DNA from: Stutzerimonas stutzeri
GTDB lineage: Bacteria > Pseudomonadota > Gammaproteobacteria > Pseudomonadales > Pseudomonadaceae
Assembly: GCF_002890915.1 (NCBI RefSeq)
Contig: NZ_POUT01000001.1
Span: forward strand, 372,001-436,000
Length of the DNA stretch: 64,000 nt
Reading direction: 5' to 3'
Shown here: one piece after another, positions 29,181 through 38,393 of the stretch
Layout: each line of letters starts with the position of its first letter
Numbering within the stretch: the first letter of the stretch is position 1
The notes under the pieces: generated by a model
The model's database searches: none
Seen by the model: only the letters and a program-made list of their open reading frames with translations
Told to the model about the DNA's origin: nothing
Made by a program: the position numbers and the translations under genes

Positions 29181-30101
29181 TCAGCTGTACTGCAGTCCCG
29201 GCATGTCGAAGCCGATCTCGTCGAGCGTGGCGAACAGCTCCCGGCGCTGCACCTCGTCGAGCTCCACCAGCGGCGGGCGCAGCCGCGCCCATTGGCCGAG
29301 GCCGCTGCAGCGCGCGGTGACCGCCTTGAGCGCGGGAATCATCGGGAAGCGTTCGAACAGCTTGCGGGTCCGCACCAGCGCGGCCTGCTGCGTGTCGGCG
29401 TCGTCCGCCTGCCAGGTCTTCGCCAGCCGGGCGATCGGCGCCGGGTTGACGTTCGCCGTGGCGCTGATGCAGCCGGCGCCGCCGGCGCGCAGGGTCTGCA
29501 GCAGGAAAGGCTCGCTGCCGGCATAGACCTGGAAGCCGTCGGCGGCGAACCGGTCGATCATCGCGCGGGTGTTGGCCCAGTCGCCGGAGCTGTCCTTCAC
29601 GCCGACCACCTGCCGCGGATAGGCCATGCGCAGGCGCTCGATCAGCGCCAGCGACAGCGGCACCTGCGACACCGGCGGGATGTGGTAGAGGTAGATGCGC
29701 AGCGCGTCGTCGGCGACCCGCTCGATCACTTCGCTGAAGTAGCGGAACAGCCCTTCGTCGGAGACGCCCTTGTAGTAGAACGGCGGCAGCATCAGCACTC
29801 CCTCGACTCCCTTGCCGACCGCATGGCGGGTCTGCGCGACGGTGTCGGACAGCGCGCAGGCGCCGGTCCCCGGCATCAGCCGGGCGGCGGGGATGCCGGC
29901 CTCGATCAGGGCGTCCAGCAGGCGGATCTTCTCCTCGACCGAGAGCGAGTTGGCCTCGGAATTGGTGCCGAACACGGCCAGCCCGACATCGGCGGCCAGC
30001 AGCCAGCGGCAATGCGCGATGAAACGTTCCATATCCGGCGTGAGGTCCGGGCCGAACGGTGTGATCACCGGCGACCAGACGCGCCCCATGGCATGACTCA
30101 T
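29181..30101 (-). CDS. DapA/NAL-superfamily aldolase or dehydratase for a 2-keto-3-deoxy sugar acid
   Basis: A 306-residue class-I aldolase-fold enzyme. The Schiff-base lysine is in VVGVKDSSGDW and the catalytic tyrosine in IYLYHIPP. The usual GTTGE loop is replaced by GTNSEANSLS, so it is not dihydrodipicolinate synthase proper. Members with this context act on 2-keto-3-deoxy acids made by sugar-acid dehydratases. The start MSHAMGR at 30101 has GAGGAAAG upstream. The exact substrate cannot be read from the sequence. Confidence 0.82.
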   Translation of the reverse strand: MSHAMGRVWSPVITPFGPDLTPDMERFIAHCRWLLAADVGLAVFGTNSEANSLSVEEKIRLLDALIEAGIPAARLMPGTGACALSDTVAQTRHAVGKGVEGVLMLPPFYYKGVSDEGLFRYFSEVIERVADDALRIYLYHIPPVSQVPLSLALIERLRMAYPRQVVGVKDSSGDWANTRAMIDRFAADGFQVYAGSEPFLLQTLRAGGAGCISATANVNPAPIARLAKTWQADDADTQQAALVRTRKLFERFPMIPALKAVTARCSGLGQWARLRPPLVELDEVQRRELFATLDEIGFDMPGLQYS

Positions 30102-30142
30102 GATGCTTTCCTCATATGTCTTGTTCTGCTGGGTCGGTGGGT

Positions 30143-31651
30143 TCAGGCCAGCTGTGCGCGCCGCCGGAGCGAGGCGATCAGCCAGCGGAACAGCGGGGTG
30201 GCCTGCAGGATCGAGAACGCCGCCATGCACAGCAGCACCACGGCGATCGGGCTGGACAGGAAGATGCCGTAGTCGCCGTTGCCGATGAGCATCGACTGGT
30301 GGAAGCCGTTCTCCATCACCGGCCCGAGGATCAGCCCGATGACCATCGGCGCCGGCGACACCCCAGCCTTCGACAGCCAGTAGCCGAACAGGCCGAAACC
30401 GAGCATCAGCCCCACCTCGAACAGGCTGTTGTTGATGGCGTAGGCGCCGATGACGCAGAGCGCGATGATGGCGCAGGCGATGAAGCCATCCGGGATGCGC
30501 GTGACCATCACGCTGGCCTTGGTGAACATCAGGCCGACGCCCAGCAGCCCGAGATTGGCGAAGATCACCGCCCAGATCAGCGTGTAGGTGACATCGCCGT
30601 AGTCGGTGAGCAGGTTCGGCCCCGGCAGGATGCCCTGCACCATCAGGGCGCCGAGCAGGATGGCGGTGGCCGAGCTGCCGGGGATGCCGAGGGCGATGGT
30701 GGGGATCAGCGCACCGCCGACCACCGCGTTGTTCGCCGCCTCGGGCGCCGCGACGCCGGCCGGGGCGCCCTGGCCGAAGCCGGTCTTGTCCCTGGCGAAA
30801 CGCTTGGCCTCGTTGTAGGCGAACCAGCTGGCGGTGTCGCCGCCGGTGCCGGGGATCAGCCCGACGACGATGCCGATCCCGCTCGAACGCAGGATGTTGG
30901 GCATCAGCGCCTTCAGCTCGGCGAGCCGGGGAATCAGGCGGTCGGTGATGCGGCTGGCGACCTTGGCGGCGGCATTGGAGTGCTCGATCAGCGACAGCGC
31001 CTGGGGGATCGAGAACAGGCCGATCAGGGCCACGGTGAAGCTGATCCCGGAAAACAGGTTGATATTGCCGAAGGTCATGCGCGGCGTGCCGGTGGTCAGG
31101 TCCATGCCCACCGTGCTCACCAGCAGCCCGACCGCGCCGGAGAACAGCCCGTTGATCACCGAGCCCTGGGCCAGCGAACCGATGATGGTGATGCCGAGCA
31201 CGGCGATGGCGAACAGCTCGATCGGCCCGAACTGCACCACCAGGCCGCCGAGCAACGGTGCCGCCATGAGCAGCGCGACCCCGCTCAGCAGGCCGCCGAT
31301 GAAGGACGCGAACAGCGAGATGCCCAGCGCCTTGCCCGCCTGGCCCTGTTGCGACATCGGGAAGCCGTCGAGCACGGTGGCGGCGGCCGAAGGCGTACCC
31401 GGCGTGCGCAGCAGGATCGCGGCGATCGAGCCGCCATAGGACGCGCCGACGTAGAGCGAGGCGAGCATGCTCAGGCCGGTGGCGGTATCCATGCTGAAGG
31501 TCAGCGGCAGCAGCAGGGCCAGCGCCATGGTGGCGGACAGCCCCGGCATGGCGCCGACGAACAGCCCCAACAGGGTGCCGCCGAGTATCGCAGCGATATT
31601 GGACAGGGTCAGCACATTGGCCAACCCGGTCAGGACGATCGAAGTTTCCAC
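30143..31651 (-). CDS. tctA: Tripartite tricarboxylate transporter, large permease TctA
   Basis: A 502-residue inner-membrane protein with about twelve hydrophobic segments and the TctA signatures GTLLGLFVGAMPGLSATMA (residues about 25-43) and GLIPGTGGDTASWFAYNEAKR-like repeat near residue 258. It forms the channel of a TTT carrier with TctB and TctC. GTG start at 31649-31651, 34 bases after tctB. The carried substrate is presumably the sugar acid catabolised by the cluster. Confidence 0.92.
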   Translation of the reverse strand: METSIVLTGLANVLTLSNIAAILGGTLLGLFVGAMPGLSATMALALLLPLTFSMDTATGLSMLASLYVGASYGGSIAAILLRTPGTPSAAATVLDGFPMSQQGQAGKALGISLFASFIGGLLSGVALLMAAPLLGGLVVQFGPIELFAIAVLGITIIGSLAQGSVINGLFSGAVGLLVSTVGMDLTTGTPRMTFGNINLFSGISFTVALIGLFSIPQALSLIEHSNAAAKVASRITDRLIPRLAELKALMPNILRSSGIGIVVGLIPGTGGDTASWFAYNEAKRFARDKTGFGQGAPAGVAAPEAANNAVVGGALIPTIALGIPGSSATAILLGALMVQGILPGPNLLTDYGDVTYTLIWAVIFANLGLLGVGLMFTKASVMVTRIPDGFIACAIIALCVIGAYAINNSLFEVGLMLGFGLFGYWLSKAGVSPAPMVIGLILGPVMENGFHQSMLIGNGDYGIFLSSPIAVVLLCMAAFSILQATPLFRWLIASLRRRAQLA

Positions 31652-31685
31652 GAATAAGGCCTCGCCGAAGGTGGAAGAGCGGCGA

Positions 31686-32135
31686 TCAGGAGATCGCCGG
31701 AGGAAGCAGCGGAACGGGGAGCCCGAGGAAATGGATGAACACCAGGCACACCACGGCCACCAGCGCCACCGTCCCGAAGAGCGCGAAACGCACCGACACC
31801 GTACGGATCACCAGCAGCGCCACGGCCATGAACGCCACGGTCGACAGCAGGTAGCCGAGCGTATCGATGGCCGCGACGTAGGCGATGGCCAGGGCGAAGA
31901 CGGCGAAGGCCGCCGCATGACGCGGGCGCGGACGTTCTTCACTCGCCTCGCCACTGCCGGCCGGAGCCCGGCGCAGCAGTTCCGCAAGCACCATGGCCAG
32001 CGACAGCAACGCCACGGTCACCGAGTAGATCAGCGGCATCTCGGCCGCTGCCGCCGGGTAGTTCAGCGCATTGACGAAAAACAACCCGGCCAGGGCGATG
32101 CCGAAGAGCCCGAGCAATACTCTGTGCTTGTTCAT
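31686..32135 (-). CDS. tctB: Tripartite tricarboxylate transporter, small membrane subunit TctB
   Basis: A 149-residue protein with four hydrophobic segments (about residues 5-22, 33-53, 75-92, 95-145), the size and layout of TctB. A very strong GGAGGAGG precedes the ATG at 32135. It lies between tctC and tctA, in the usual order C-B-A. Confidence 0.87.
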   Translation of the reverse strand: MNKHRVLLGLFGIALAGLFFVNALNYPAAAAEMPLIYSVTVALLSLAMVLAELLRRAPAGSGEASEERPRPRHAAAFAVFALAIAYVAAIDTLGYLLSTVAFMAVALLVIRTVSVRFALFGTVALVAVVCLVFIHFLGLPVPLLPPAIS

Positions 32136-32169
32136 CGGAACCTCCTCCCGGGGCGTTCGCAGGCGCGCT

Positions 32170-33144
32170 TCACTGCTTGCTACCCACTTCCTGCCAGATA
32201 CCCTGGAATTCCGTCTCCATGAGTTCGAACATCCTGGCGTAGTCCTCGCCGGTGACGATGTCGATGTTCAGCGCCCGCTTCCGGGCATCCGCGAGAAACG
32301 CCTGGTCGTTGCGCAGCGCCTCGAAGGCAGCGATCAGCTGCGTGCGCGCATCCTCGGGAATGTCCGCCGGGGCGCTGTAGCCGCGCGAAGAGCCGGCGAC
32401 CACGTCGATGCCCTTCTCCTTCAGGGTCGGCACGCCGGGCAGGCTGTCGATGCGCTTCTCGGAAAACACCGCGAGCGCTTTCAGGTTGCCGCTCTGCACC
32501 TGGCTGTAGACGGTGCCGACGTTGTTGAAGCTGACGTCGATCTTGTTGCCCAGGGCCGCCGTGGCCGAAGGCCCGTCACCCTGGAACGGGACCTTCTTGA
32601 ACGACAGGCCGGTGGCCTTCTCGATCAGCAGGGTGGTGAAGAAATCGTCGCCGCCCATGCCGGAATTGCCGACGGTGACGACCCCCGGCTTGGCCTTGGC
32701 GGCGGCCAGCAGGTCCTCGATGCTGTTGAACGGGCTGTCCTTGCCCACCACGGCGATGCCCGGATCGGTGACCACGTTGGCGATCGGCGTCAGCTCCCGG
32801 ATGTTGTAGGTGATCGCATCGTTCATGATGTAGTTGGTCATCAGCATGGGGGTGTTGGTGATGCTGATGATCGAACCGTCCTTCTTCGACTGCTTGGTCA
32901 GCCGCGTCCAGGCGATCGCGCCGGTGGCGCCGGGGATGTACTCGTTGATGAAATTGACCCCCAGCTGCTTGCTGAGGTAGGGCTGCACCAGTTGCGCCAG
33001 CACATCGCTGCCGCCGCCCGGCTTGAAGCCCTGCAACACCCGGACCTCGTCGCCGGCGACGTATTCCGCCTGGACGGTGAAGGGCGCCGCAACCAGCGTT
33101 GCGGCGCACAGGACTACGGTGGACAGTTTCTTGCTCATCTTCAT
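32170..33144 (-). CDS. tctC: Tripartite tricarboxylate transporter, periplasmic binding protein TctC
   Basis: A 324-residue Bug/TctC-family receptor with a signal peptide cleaved after VQA (about residue 26). VLQGFKPGGGSDVLAQLVQPYL and YIPGATGAIAWTRL match the ligand-binding loops of this family in layout (quoted in part). It brings the carboxylate substrate to TctAB. It follows the enolase-superfamily gene by 132 bases on the same strand; that spacer holds no clear gene. Confidence 0.9.
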   Translation of the reverse strand: MKMSKKLSTVVLCAATLVAAPFTVQAEYVAGDEVRVLQGFKPGGGSDVLAQLVQPYLSKQLGVNFINEYIPGATGAIAWTRLTKQSKKDGSIISITNTPMLMTNYIMNDAITYNIRELTPIANVVTDPGIAVVGKDSPFNSIEDLLAAAKAKPGVVTVGNSGMGGDDFFTTLLIEKATGLSFKKVPFQGDGPSATAALGNKIDVSFNNVGTVYSQVQSGNLKALAVFSEKRIDSLPGVPTLKEKGIDVVAGSSRGYSAPADIPEDARTQLIAAFEALRNDQAFLADARKRALNIDIVTGEDYARMFELMETEFQGIWQEVGSKQ

Positions 33145-33276
33145 CTCGCTAACTCCACACTATTCTTGGATTTATGTTGTCTGGCGCGAATCGAACCCAG
33201 GTCTGTTGGCGCTTCGTCGAGCCGTGGCGCAAGGCCTTCGCGGCGTCCCTTCAGCGGTTATGGATGACTCCTCCTT

Positions 33277-34431
33277 TCAGCGGTGATGTTCCAATGTCAG
33301 CCAGGGCGCGCCGCCGGGCGTGCGAAGCGCGTACTGCGCGACGGCCTGCTCGGCGAAATCGAAGCCCAGTCCGGCCCCCTGGTGCAGCTTGATGTAGCCG
33401 CCTTCCTGCTCCAGCTGGCGGTCAATCAGGCGGCGGAAGTTGAGCATCTGGTCGTCCCAGAAGAACTCCACGTAGCGCGCGTTCGGCGTGGCGGCCACCA
33501 GCGGCGCGTGCACGTCGTGGAACCAGTGCGGGTACATCGGCACGCCGTAGCCGGCGGCCATGGCGGCGATGCGACGCCATTCGGTGATGCCGCCGCAGAC
33601 CACCGCGTCGGTCTGCAGGATGGCCGCGCCGCCCTTGTCGAGCAGTTCCTTGTGCCGCCAGCGGCCGACCTCCACCTCGCCGGTGGCCACCGGGATCGAG
33701 GTGGCCCGCGCCAGGCGCGCGTGGCTGTCGATGTCGTCGACCAGGAACGGCTCCTCGACGAAGGCCGGGTCGTAGCGCTCGAAGCGGCGCACGTACTGCA
33801 GCGCCTCGGTGACGTCGCTCCAGCCGTTGTTGACGTCGAGCATCAGCGCCACATCGGGGCCGATGGCCTCGCGCGCCGCCGCCACCCGCGCCTCCTCCTC
33901 CTTCGGCGAGAGGCGGCCGGTCTTCATCTTCACCGCCTTGAAGCCGAGCGACACGTAGTGCGCCAGCTCCTCGCCGAGCAGCTCGGGGGTCTTGCCGTCG
34001 AGGTAGTAGCCGCCGCTGGCGTAGGCCAGCACGCGCTCGGCGCTGGCCGCACCGAGGTAGCGGTGCAGCGGCAGGCCGGCGCTGCGCGCGTTGAGGTCCC
34101 AGAGCGCGGTGTCGAGGATGCTGATGGCGCGCATGACCACCCCGGCGCGACCCTGCAGCAGGGCTTCCTGGTACATCTCGCGCCACAGCGCCTCGACGTC
34201 CAGCGAATCGCGGCCGAGCAGCACCGGCGCCAGCAGCTTTTCCACGGCGACCGGCAGCAGCTCGCCGCCGGCGCTGCCGACGTAGCAGAAGCCGATGCCG
34301 GTCACGCCGTCCGCGGAGGTCACCTTGACCAGGCCGTAGTCGCGGGCATGCACGGTGCGGTTGGAGAAGGAGGTGACCCGATCCAGCGGCACCCGGGCCG
34401 CGCAGACGGAAATCGAGGTGATGATGGCCAT
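33277..34431 (-). CDS. Enolase-superfamily sugar-acid dehydratase (mandelate racemase subgroup)
   Basis: A 384-residue enzyme with the mandelate-racemase-type barrel. The catalytic K-x-K is Lys168-Met-Lys170; metal ligands are Asp199 (MLDVNNGW), Glu226 (VEEPF) and Glu252 (GEVEV); the His-Asp dyad is likely His302 (PHWFHD) and Asp275. This set supports acid-sugar dehydration or epimerisation. The start MAIITSI at 34431 has AAGGAA upstream. It is the first gene of the minus-strand arm and faces a LacI regulator with three shared operators. Specificity is unknown. Confidence 0.86.
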   Translation of the reverse strand: MAIITSISVCAARVPLDRVTSFSNRTVHARDYGLVKVTSADGVTGIGFCYVGSAGGELLPVAVEKLLAPVLLGRDSLDVEALWREMYQEALLQGRAGVVMRAISILDTALWDLNARSAGLPLHRYLGAASAERVLAYASGGYYLDGKTPELLGEELAHYVSLGFKAVKMKTGRLSPKEEEARVAAAREAIGPDVALMLDVNNGWSDVTEALQYVRRFERYDPAFVEEPFLVDDIDSHARLARATSIPVATGEVEVGRWRHKELLDKGGAAILQTDAVVCGGITEWRRIAAMAAGYGVPMYPHWFHDVHAPLVAATPNARYVEFFWDDQMLNFRRLIDRQLEQEGGYIKLHQGAGLGFDFAEQAVAQYALRTPGGAPWLTLEHHR

Positions 34432-34479
34432 TGCATTGTTTTCCTTGTTATCGGCGATGGAACGACGGGCGAGGCCCGA

Positions 34480-34493
34480 TGTAACCGGTTTCA
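34480..34493. promoter_or_regulatory. LacI-type operator 1
   Basis: TGTAACCGGTTTCA, one mismatch from the palindrome TGTAACCGGTTACA. It lies about 50 bases upstream of the enolase-superfamily start and is the weakest of the three matched sites in this 120-bp spacer. Confidence 0.65.
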
Positions 34494-34545
34494 TTTCAGC
34501 GGCGAAGCGCCCCGGAAGGCTGTGGCGCTGCGGTTGCGAAGGCTA

Positions 34546-34573
34546 TTGACAGACGCTTGTAACCGCTTACATT
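34546..34573 (+). promoter_or_regulatory. Candidate promoter of the LacI gene
   Basis: TTGACA at 34546-34551, then a 16-base spacer and TACATT at 34568-34573. The -10 overlaps operator 2 (34558-34571), which would allow autorepression. Confidence 0.5.
34558..34571. promoter_or_regulatory. LacI-type operator 2
   Basis: TGTAACCGCTTACA: inverted arms TGTAA / TTACA with a central CCGC. It is 31 bp from operator 3, about three helical turns, so both can be bound from the same face. Confidence 0.75.
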
Positions 34574-34588
34574 TGCTCACTGAGGCGA

Positions 34589-34602
34589 TGTAACCGTTTA
34601 CA
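34589..34602. promoter_or_regulatory. LacI-type operator 3
   Basis: TGTAACCGTTTACA: inverted arms TGTAA / TTACA with a central CCGT. It lies downstream of the candidate promoter, 71 bases before the LacI start. Confidence 0.75.
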
Positions 34603-34684
34603 AAAAGCTAGAATCGGTTTTTCCTGATGTCAACCACCGTTCGCTCACGGTGATTTTTTTCGACGAACTGCAATGGGAAACTCC

Positions 34685-35719
34685 ATGCCCCAACCCCCTG
34701 CCCTGCTGTCGCGCGCCGGCCTGCGCGACGTCGCCCGCCGCGCCGGCGTGTCGACCGCTACCGTCTCGCGCGTGCTCAACGGCAGCGCGGCCGTGCGTGA
34801 CGACAAGCGCCGCGCCGTGCAGCGCGCCTGCGACGAACTCGGCTACGTGCTCAACGCCGCCGCGCGCACGCTGTCCTCGCGGCGCAGCATGACCATCGGC
34901 GCGGTCGTGCCGACCCTGGCCACCGAGACCTTCTCGCGCCCGCTCGCCGCCTTCCAGCAGACCGTGCACCGGGCCGGCTATACCCTGCTGGTGGCCAGCT
35001 TCGGCTTCGACGCCCAGGTCGAGCTGAAGGAAGTGCAGACCATGCTCGAACACGGCGTCGACGCGCTGATGGTGGTCGGCCGCACCCACGACCCGAAGAT
35101 GTGGCAGTTGATCGAGAGCAAGCGCATCCCCTGCGTGCAGGCCTGGGCGCAGGACAGCCAGCACCCCAGCGTCGGCTTCGACAACGTCGCCGTCGCGCGG
35201 CAGATGGTCGACCACCTGCTCGCCTTCGGCCACCGCCGCTTCGCCATGCTGGTCGGCGAACCCTCGTTCAACGACCGGGTCGGCGACCGCATCATCGGTA
35301 CCCAGGCGCGGCTGGCCGAAGTGGGCCTGGAATTGCCGCCGCACTGGCGCCTGGAGACCAACCTGACGCTGGAAGACGGCATCGCCGCCATGCGCCAGCT
35401 GCTGCAAGGGCCGACCCGCCCCACCGCGGTCATCTGCGCCAACGACCTGCTGGCCTTCGGCGCGCTGCTGGCGGCCAGAAGCCTCGGCGTGCGGGTGCCC
35501 GAGGATGTCTCGGTGGTCGGCTTCAACGACTTCGACTACGCCCGCCACATGTCGCCGCCGCTGACCACCTTCCGCGTGGAGCTCGAGCAGATCGGCGCCA
35601 GCGCCGGCACCTACCTGCTCGACGCACTGGCCGGCAAACCGCGGCCGGGACCGATTGAGACCGCCACCGAACTGATCGTGCGCGGCAGCTCCGGCCCGGC
35701 CCCGCAACCGCCCGGCTGA
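34685..35719 (+). CDS. LacI-family repressor of the sugar-acid cluster
   Basis: A 344-residue regulator with a LacI helix-turn-helix (GLRDVARRAGVSTATVSRVL) and hinge helix ([11 protein letters not shown]), followed by a periplasmic-binding-protein-like effector domain containing VVGFNDFDYARHMSPPLTT. I chose ATG 34685 because GGGAA lies upstream; an in-frame ATG at 34673 adds four residues. It sits divergent from the enolase-superfamily gene, with three TGTAACCG-type palindromes in between, and directly upstream of the IlvD-family dehydratase. Related GntR/IdnR-like regulators answer to sugar acids. Confidence 0.9.
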   Translation: MPQPPALLSRAGLRDVARRAGVSTATVSRVLNGSAAVRDDKRRAVQRACDELGYVLNAAARTLSSRRSMTIGAVVPTLATETFSRPLAAFQQTVHRAGYTLLVASFGFDAQVELKEVQTMLEHGVDALMVVGRTHDPKMWQLIESKRIPCVQAWAQDSQHPSVGFDNVAVARQMVDHLLAFGHRRFAMLVGEPSFNDRVGDRIIGTQARLAEVGLELPPHWRLETNLTLEDGIAAMRQLLQGPTRPTAVICANDLLAFGALLAARSLGVRVPEDVSVVGFNDFDYARHMSPPLTTFRVELEQIGASAGTYLLDALAGKPRPGPIETATELIVRGSSGPAPQPPG

Positions 35720-35767
35720 GAGCCCATCACCCCGCCTACCATCGACAGACCGAGAGGTAATTGCCCC

Positions 35768-37528
35768 GTGAACAACAACAACGACTCCGGCAGCAAGACC
35801 CACGACCCGGCGCGCGGCATGCGCAAGGGCCTGACCAACTACGGCGATGCGGAATTCTCGCTGTTCCTGCGCAAGGCCTTCATCAAGGGCGCCGGCTATT
35901 CGGACGATGCACTGGAGCGGCCGATCGTCGGCATCACCAACACCGGCAGCGGCTTCAACCCCTGCCACGGCAACGCGCCGCAGCTGATCGAGGCGGTCAA
36001 GCGCGGGGTGATGCTCGCCGGCGGGCTGCCGGTGGACTTCCCCACCATCTCGATCCACGAGAGCTTCGCCCACCCCAACAGCATGTTCCTGCGCAACCTG
36101 ATGTCGATGGACACCGAGGAGATGATCCGCGCCCTGCCGATCGACTCGGTGGTGCTCGTCGGCGGCTGCGACAAGACCGTGCCGGCGCAGCTGATGGGCG
36201 CCGCCAGCGCCGGCGTGCCGGCCATCCAGCTGGTCACCGGCTCGATGCTCACCGGCTCGCACCGCGGCGTGCGCGTCGGCGCCTGCACCGACTGCCGGCG
36301 CTTCTGGGGCCTCTACCGTGGCGAGGAGATCGACGAAAGGGAGATCGCCGAGGTCAACGACCAGTTGGTCGCCAGCGTCGGCACCTGCTCGGTGATGGGC
36401 ACCGCCAGCACCATGGCCTGCATCGCCGAGGCGCTGGGCATCATGCTGCCGGGCGGGGCCACGCCGCCGGCGGTCACCGCCGACCGCCTGCGCATCGCCG
36501 AGCGCACCGGCGCGCAGGCGGTGGCGATGATCGAGGCCGGCATCACCCCCGAGCGCATCCTCACCGAGAAGGCCTTCGAGAACGCGCTGATGGTGCTGCT
36601 GGCCATCGGCGGCTCGACCAACGGCATCGTCCACCTGGCGGCGATCGCCGGGCGCTGCGGCATCCAGATCGATCTCGACCGCTTCGACGAGCTGGGCCGC
36701 GACATTCCCGTGCTGGTCAACCTCAAGCCCTCCGGCAGCCACTACATGGAAGACCTGCACAAGGCCGGCGGCCTGGCGCCGGTGCTGCGCGAACTGCGGC
36801 CGTTCCTGCACCTGGACGCGCTGACCGTCACCGGGCGCAGCCTCGGTGAGGAACTCGACGCCGTCGCCGCCTTTGCGCAGGAGGTGGTGCGGCCGCTGGA
36901 CAAGCCGATCTACCCGCAGGGCGGCATCGCCCTGCTGCGCGGCAACATCGCCCCGGCCGGCGCCATCATCAAGCAGTCGGCGGCCAGCGCCGAGTTGATG
37001 GAGCACGAGGGCCGCGTGGTGGTGTTCGACGGCCTGGAGGACCTCGCCCGGCGCATCGACGCCCCGGACCTGGACGTCAACGCCGACGACGTGCTGGTGC
37101 TCAAGAACATCGGTCCGAAGGGCGCCCCGGGCATGCCGGAGGCCGGCTACATCCCGATCCCGCGCAAGCTGGCGCGCGCCGGGGTGAAGGACATGGTGCG
37201 CATTTCCGACGGCCGCATGAGCGGCACCGCGGCCGGCACCATCGTCCTCCACGTCACCCCGGAGGCCGCCGAGGGCGGGCCGCTGGCGCTGGTACAGAGC
37301 GGCGACCGGCTGCGCCTGAGCGTCAAGGAACGCTCGCTGCAGCTGCTGGTGAGCGATGAGGAACTGGCCCGGCGGCGCCAGCAGGCCAGGCTGCCCGAGC
37401 CCCGCGAAGGCGACGAGCGCGGCTACCGCAAGCTGTTCCTCGACAGCGTCACCCAGGCCGATGCCGGTTGCGACTTCGACTTCCTGCGCAGCCGCGCCGC
37501 GCGCGCCAGCGTGCCGCAGCCGCGCTGA
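35768..37528 (+). CDS. IlvD/Edd-family sugar-acid dehydratase
   Basis: A 586-residue Fe-S dehydratase acting on an aldonic acid, giving a 2-keto-3-deoxy acid. Cluster cysteines are at about 66 (GFNPCHGN), 134 (GGCDKT) and 207 (GTCSVMGT), the spacing of L-arabinonate/D-xylonate dehydratases, and KTHDP...KGLTNYGD is typical of that branch rather than of IlvD proper. The start is GTG at 35768 with GAGAGG upstream. It lies 48 bases after the LacI gene. It is the second dehydratase family in this island. Confidence 0.86.
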   Translation: MNNNNDSGSKTHDPARGMRKGLTNYGDAEFSLFLRKAFIKGAGYSDDALERPIVGITNTGSGFNPCHGNAPQLIEAVKRGVMLAGGLPVDFPTISIHESFAHPNSMFLRNLMSMDTEEMIRALPIDSVVLVGGCDKTVPAQLMGAASAGVPAIQLVTGSMLTGSHRGVRVGACTDCRRFWGLYRGEEIDEREIAEVNDQLVASVGTCSVMGTASTMACIAEALGIMLPGGATPPAVTADRLRIAERTGAQAVAMIEAGITPERILTEKAFENALMVLLAIGGSTNGIVHLAAIAGRCGIQIDLDRFDELGRDIPVLVNLKPSGSHYMEDLHKAGGLAPVLRELRPFLHLDALTVTGRSLGEELDAVAAFAQEVVRPLDKPIYPQGGIALLRGNIAPAGAIIKQSAASAELMEHEGRVVVFDGLEDLARRIDAPDLDVNADDVLVLKNIGPKGAPGMPEAGYIPIPRKLARAGVKDMVRISDGRMSGTAAGTIVLHVTPEAAEGGPLALVQSGDRLRLSVKERSLQLLVSDEELARRRQQARLPEPREGDERGYRKLFLDSVTQADAGCDFDFLRSRAARASVPQPR

Positions 37529-37596
37529 ACCGACCCGTCGCCCCGTGCGCGGGGCGATTCCCCTGCCACACCTCGAACCCCGATCCGGAGTCCCGA

Positions 37597-38304
37597 ATGA
37601 ATTCGACCGAACCCACGCAGTACCTGTTCGACCCCGTCATCCCCAGCCTGGCCGTGGCCGGCAGCGACCGGCGCTTCCCGGTGCGGCGCGTCTACTGCGT
37701 CGGCCGCAACTATGCCGAGCACGCCCGCGAGATGGGCCACGACCCGGACCGCGAACCGCCGTTCTTCTTCACCAAGCACCCCGACGGCCTGCTGCCGGAC
37801 GGTGGCGTCTTTCCCTACCCGCCGGGCACCCGCGACGTGCACCACGAGATCGAGCTGGTGGTGGCGATCGGCCGCGGCGGTGCCGACATCCCGGTCGCGC
37901 AGGCCCTCGAACACGTCTACGGCTATGCCGTGGGGCTGGACATGACCCGCCGCGACCTGCAGGCCGAGGCGAAGAAGATGGGCCGGCCCTGGGCCGTGGC
38001 CAAGGCCTTCGACCACGCCGCCCCCTGCTCGGCGCTGGTGCCGGCGGCCGAGATCGGTCACCCCGGCGAGGGCCGCATCTGGCTCGACATCAACGGCGAG
38101 ACCCGCCAGGACGGCGACCTGGCCGCGCAGATCTGGAGCGTGGCGGAGGTGATCGCGCACCTTTCGCGGCTGTTTGTGCTCGAGCCGGGCGACCTGGTCA
38201 TGACCGGCACCCCGGCCGGCGTCGGCCCGGTCGAACCCGGCGACCGCCTGAGCGGCGGCGTGCAGGGCATCGGCCGGCTCGAGATCGTCGTCGGCGACCG
38301 GTGA
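37597..38304 (+). CDS. Fumarylacetoacetate hydrolase-family protein (fumarylpyruvate hydrolase-like)
   Basis: A 235-residue metal-dependent C-C hydrolase or acylpyruvase. The substrate/metal motifs are [28 protein letters not shown] (metal Glu residues) and the C-terminal [15 protein letters not shown] loop. It reads like fumarylpyruvate hydrolase of gentisate breakdown, but no gentisate genes are here. In sugar-acid routes, FAH-family members cleave 2,4-diketo-3-deoxy acids to pyruvate and a hydroxy acid, which would fit the neighbours. GGAG precedes the ATG. Confidence 0.85.
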   Translation: MNSTEPTQYLFDPVIPSLAVAGSDRRFPVRRVYCVGRNYAEHAREMGHDPDREPPFFFTKHPDGLLPDGGVFPYPPGTRDVHHEIELVVAIGRGGADIPVAQALEHVYGYAVGLDMTRRDLQAEAKKMGRPWAVAKAFDHAAPCSALVPAAEIGHPGEGRIWLDINGETRQDGDLAAQIWSVAEVIAHLSRLFVLEPGDLVMTGTPAGVGPVEPGDRLSGGVQGIGRLEIVVGDR

Positions 38305-38393
38305 CGGCGGGGGAGCACGCCGCCCGGCGTTGAAACGGGCGTCATCGGCGAACGGCTGCACCGTCCGTCGCGGCGCCCTGATAGAATGCCGCG

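Noticed and set aside
28177..30012. A 611-residue fusion protein ending in the D-2-hydroxyacid dehydrogenase
   Set aside because: The N-terminal half is a shifted-frame shadow of the DapA-family gene; the dehydrogenase has its own ATG at 29166 with a ribosome site.
33173..33276. GCGCGAATCGAACCC in the tctC/enolase-superfamily gap as a tRNA remnant
   Set aside because: Only a T-arm-like stretch is present; no acceptor, anticodon or D arms can be formed around it.
34598..37252. Very long open frame on the minus strand (884 codons) opposite the LacI and IlvD-family genes
   Set aside because: High-GC antisense shadow: Val/Ala/Gly/His/Arg-rich, no family motifs, and the plus strand has two clear genes.
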